Shown: piece by piece, positions 62,152-64,000 of the stretch
Position numbering within the stretch: the first letter of the stretch is position 1
Layout of the letters: each line of letters starts with the position of its first letter
From: CAZWBR01 sp964632305
GTDB taxonomy: Bacteria; Bacteroidota; Bacteroidia; Bacteroidales; Prolixibacteraceae
NCBI GenBank assembly: GCA_964632305.1
Contig: CAZWBR010000010.1
Span: 1-64,000 of the forward strand
Length of the DNA stretch: 64,000 bases
Direction: 5' to 3'
The notes under the pieces: model-generated
What the model was told of the DNA's origin: nothing
What the model saw: only the letters and a program-made list of their open reading frames with translations
Database searches by the model: none
Position numbers and translations under genes: made by a program

Positions 62152-62619
62152 ATGACCATTCTGATTATTCTGGTGCTGATTTTGTTGGGGATATTGCTGC
62201 TTTTGATTGAGTTTGCCGTGATCCCTGGTTTTACCATTTTCGGAGTGGGAGGGATAGTTCTCCTTGGATACAGTGTATATCTTGCCTTTGTTCATTACGG
62301 AGCTTGGGCCGGAGTCATTACTTTATTGTTTTTAGTCACCATTATTCCAATGCTTTTTTTCCGGTTTCTAAGAAGTAAAGCTGGCAGAAAGATGCAGTTA
62401 GACTCTGTGATTGAGGGTAAAGTCAATACACTTGAGACGGAAAAATTCCATGTTGGGGACCGTGGCCGGGCGATCGGGCGGTTAGCGCCGATGGGGAAGA
62501 TTGAGATAAACGGAATGGTATTAGAGGGAAAGTCGACCGGAGAATATATTAACGAAGGATCGATGGTTGAGGTGGTTAAAATTGCTGATAATCATATAAT
62601 TGTTAAACAAATACTTTAA
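62152..62619 (+). CDS. NfeD-family membrane protein
   Basis: A 155-residue protein: two or three N-terminal TM helices (ILIILVLILLGILLLLIEF and following) and a C-terminal OB-fold (RGRAIGRLAPMGKIEINGMV). NfeD proteins pair with flotillin-like proteins in membrane microdomains; the next gene is floA, 3 bp later. Confidence 0.9.
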   Translation: MTILIILVLILLGILLLLIEFAVIPGFTIFGVGGIVLLGYSVYLAFVHYGAWAGVITLLFLVTIIPMLFFRFLRSKAGRKMQLDSVIEGKVNTLETEKFHVGDRGRAIGRLAPMGKIEINGMVLEGKSTGEYINEGSMVEVVKIADNHIIVKQIL

Positions 62620-62622
62620 AAG

Positions 62623-63606
62623 ATGATTGTACCGAATACTATTGGAATTTTAATCGCCGTCTTGGTCGGATTAGTCCTGTTTCTCTATTTTATTCCTATT
62701 GGTTTATGGTTTTCGGCCCTGGTGTCGGGAGTCAGGATATCGTTGATGCAGTTATTCCTGATGCGTTTTCGTAAGGTTCCCCCTGGAATTATTGCCCGTG
62801 CGATGATAGAAGCCCATAAGGCTGGTTTGGAGGGGATTAAGCGCGATCAGTTGGAGGCACACTATTTGGCCGGAGGACATGTCGAAAGTGTTGTTCATGC
62901 CCTGGTATCTGCCGAGAAAGCCAATATTCCCTTGACATTTAACATGGCTACTGCGATCGATTTGGCCGGACGTGATGTGTTTCACGCCGTTCAGATGTCG
63001 GTCAACCCTAAGGTAATCGATACTCCGCCGGTTTCGGCAGTGGCTAAGGATGGGATACAGTTGATCTGTAAGGCCAGAGTCACGGTTAGGGCAAACATAC
63101 GCCAATTGGTTGGTGGAGCTGGTGAAGAGACAGTTTTGGCTCGTGTAGGCGAAGGCATTGTTTCTTCAATTGGTTCTTCTATTTCACACAAAGAGGTTCT
63201 GGAAAATCCTGATTCCATTTCTAAGGTAGTGCTGCAAAAAGGATTGGATGCCGGTACTGCCTTTGAGATACTTTCTATTGATATTGCAGATATTGATATT
63301 GGTAAGAATATTGGTGCTGTTCTTCAGATGGATCAGGCTGAAGCAGATAAAAATATTGCCCAGGCAAGAGCTGAGGAGCGAAGGGCCATGGCGGTAGCGT
63401 TGGAGCAGGAGATGAAAGCGAAGGCTCAGGAAGCAAGGGCTAAGGTGATTGAAGCTGAGGCCCAAGTTCCGCTGGCGATGGCAGAAGCCTTTCGTTCCGG
63501 GAATTTAGGGATTATGGATTATATGAAATATAAAAACATAAGTGCTGATACTGCCATGCGTGATGCTATTGCGAAGGATGGTGGAGCGGCTCCTGAAAAC
63601 AAGTAA
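62623..63606 (+). CDS. Flotillin-like protein FloA
   Basis: A 327-residue protein with a re-entrant N-terminal membrane segment, a PHB/SPFH domain (about 30-200) and the Ala/Glu-rich coiled coil QARAEERRAMAVALEQEMKA. Organises membrane microdomains together with NfeD. Confidence 0.94.
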   Translation: MIVPNTIGILIAVLVGLVLFLYFIPIGLWFSALVSGVRISLMQLFLMRFRKVPPGIIARAMIEAHKAGLEGIKRDQLEAHYLAGGHVESVVHALVSAEKANIPLTFNMATAIDLAGRDVFHAVQMSVNPKVIDTPPVSAVAKDGIQLICKARVTVRANIRQLVGGAGEETVLARVGEGIVSSIGSSISHKEVLENPDSISKVVLQKGLDAGTAFEILSIDIADIDIGKNIGAVLQMDQAEADKNIAQARAEERRAMAVALEQEMKAKAQEARAKVIEAEAQVPLAMAEAFRSGNLGIMDYMKYKNISADTAMRDAIAKDGGAAPENK

Positions 63607-63630
63607 GAAAAGATCGGGAAAAAATAAAAA

Positions 63631-63670
63631 AGAGGCTAACCGGGAATTACTGGTAGCCTCTATTTTATTT
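63631..63670. terminator. Terminator after floA
   Basis: Stem AGAGGCTAACC/GGTAGCCTCT (63631-63641 with 63652-63661, one bulge) then TATTTTATTT. Also lies 34 bp past the stop of the leftward gene at the window edge. Confidence 0.75.
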
Positions 63671-63703
63671 CAGCAGGTTGTTAGTTACCCTTCAAATTTT
63701 TAT

Positions 63704-64000
63704 TTACTCTACATTGATCTGGAACGGGCTTGCCGGTAGTCCCTCTTTATTAGATAAATTGGCAAAATCGGGGTTGTCGGCCCAGGCATAACGAACAGAT
63801 TTAGGATTTACGATTACATCGCTCCAAACAACAACTTCGTTATTTATAATCTCAACATTTGCCCATTCGTACTTTCCATTCTCACCGGCAATGGCAAAAT
63901 GAGATAATTTTTCGCCGTTCCCGGAAACTAATCCACTCCCCACGTTATCGAATGAGATCACTATTTTGTTGCCGTCCCGACGGGCTGACTTACGTATCGG
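63704..64000 (-). CDS. Sialate O-acetylesterase-like protein, C-terminal part (runs off the window)
   Basis: Only about 98 C-terminal residues are inside the window; the frame is open to the right edge. SVRYAWADNPDFANLSNKEG and the closing LPASPFQINVE are characteristic of the C-terminus of the sialate O-acetylesterase/SGNH family of Bacteroidetes, which deacetylate sialic acids or xylan. The catalytic part is outside. Confidence 0.75.
   Translation of the reverse strand, partial: PIRKSARRDGNKIVISFDNVGSGLVSGNGEKLSHFAIAGENGKYEWANVEIINNEVVVWSDVIVNPKSVRYAWADNPDFANLSNKEGLPASPFQINVE

Overview
This window looks like a chromosome segment of an anaerobic, nitrogen-fixing member of the Bacteroidetes (Bacteroidales/Marinilabiliales-like). 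The evidence is: promoters of the TTTG-N19-TAnnTTTG type (clearest in front of the tRNA), several families typical of that phylum (GH3 plus beta-lactamase fusion, DUF4382 lipoprotein, RprX/RprY-like two-component pair, PGM-like protein inside the thr operon, methylmalonyl-CoA mutase mutAB), intergenic heptamer arrays, and a cluster III type nif operon with nifI1 and nifI2 between nifH and nifD. No rRNA, CRISPR array or complete prophage is visible.

Layout. (1) 0-4.6 kb: cell-wall hydrolase fusion, a small DNA-binding-like protein and a secreted DUF1080 protein. (2) 4.8-12.4 kb: tRNA-Val(UAC) with promoter and terminator, a gene-free stretch full of inverted repeats, then a leftward type I restriction-modification operon (hsdR, 3-TM protein, a 35-residue Gly/Pro/Lys peptide, hsdS, a REP-associated tyrosine transposase, hsdM). 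The transposase overlaps both hsd neighbours by ATGA and carries an 18-bp tandem array ending in a perfect palindrome. (3) 12.9-27.2 kb: nifA, a GNAT protein, then nifH-I1-I2-D-K-E-N-B-[2Fe-2S] ferredoxin-nifV-nifX-like-nif11-like-hypothetical. (4) 27.3-32.2 kb, leftward: molybdate uptake and sensing (mop, modE, outer-membrane porin, modA, TOBE protein, modB, modC) with a good ModE operator match; this supplies Mo for FeMo-co. (5) 32.4-43.3 kb: housekeeping (fumarase, BamA-like barrel, endonuclease IV, cysteine desulfurase plus DsrE, prfB with its programmed +1 frameshift). (6) 43.6-48.7 kb: mutB and mutA, separated by a four-helix-bundle (S23/IVP) gene that lies between inverted heptamer arrays, then a small Cys/Lys-rich exported protein. 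(7) 48.9-52.3 kb: two-component system and MFS exporter. (8) 52.5-58.6 kb: DUF4382 lipoprotein and the thrA-PGM-like-thrC threonine operon. (9) 58.7-64 kb: recA, bcp, a SPOR protein, clpS, nfeD-floA and the 3' end of a probable sialate O-acetylesterase.

The least explained component is the set of short-period intergenic arrays. A 10/11-bp family (two loci) and TATCAAG-type 7-bp arrays (four loci, two with inverted arms) have mirrored orientation; other 7-bp families (GAAGACT, AATCGTC), an 11-bp array and a 21-bp array are direct. One inverted heptamer pair encloses the S23/IVP gene and another locus has the same arms with no gene, which suggests a small mobile or formerly mobile element with an empty form. 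All functional statements are from reading the sequence; no database search was run.
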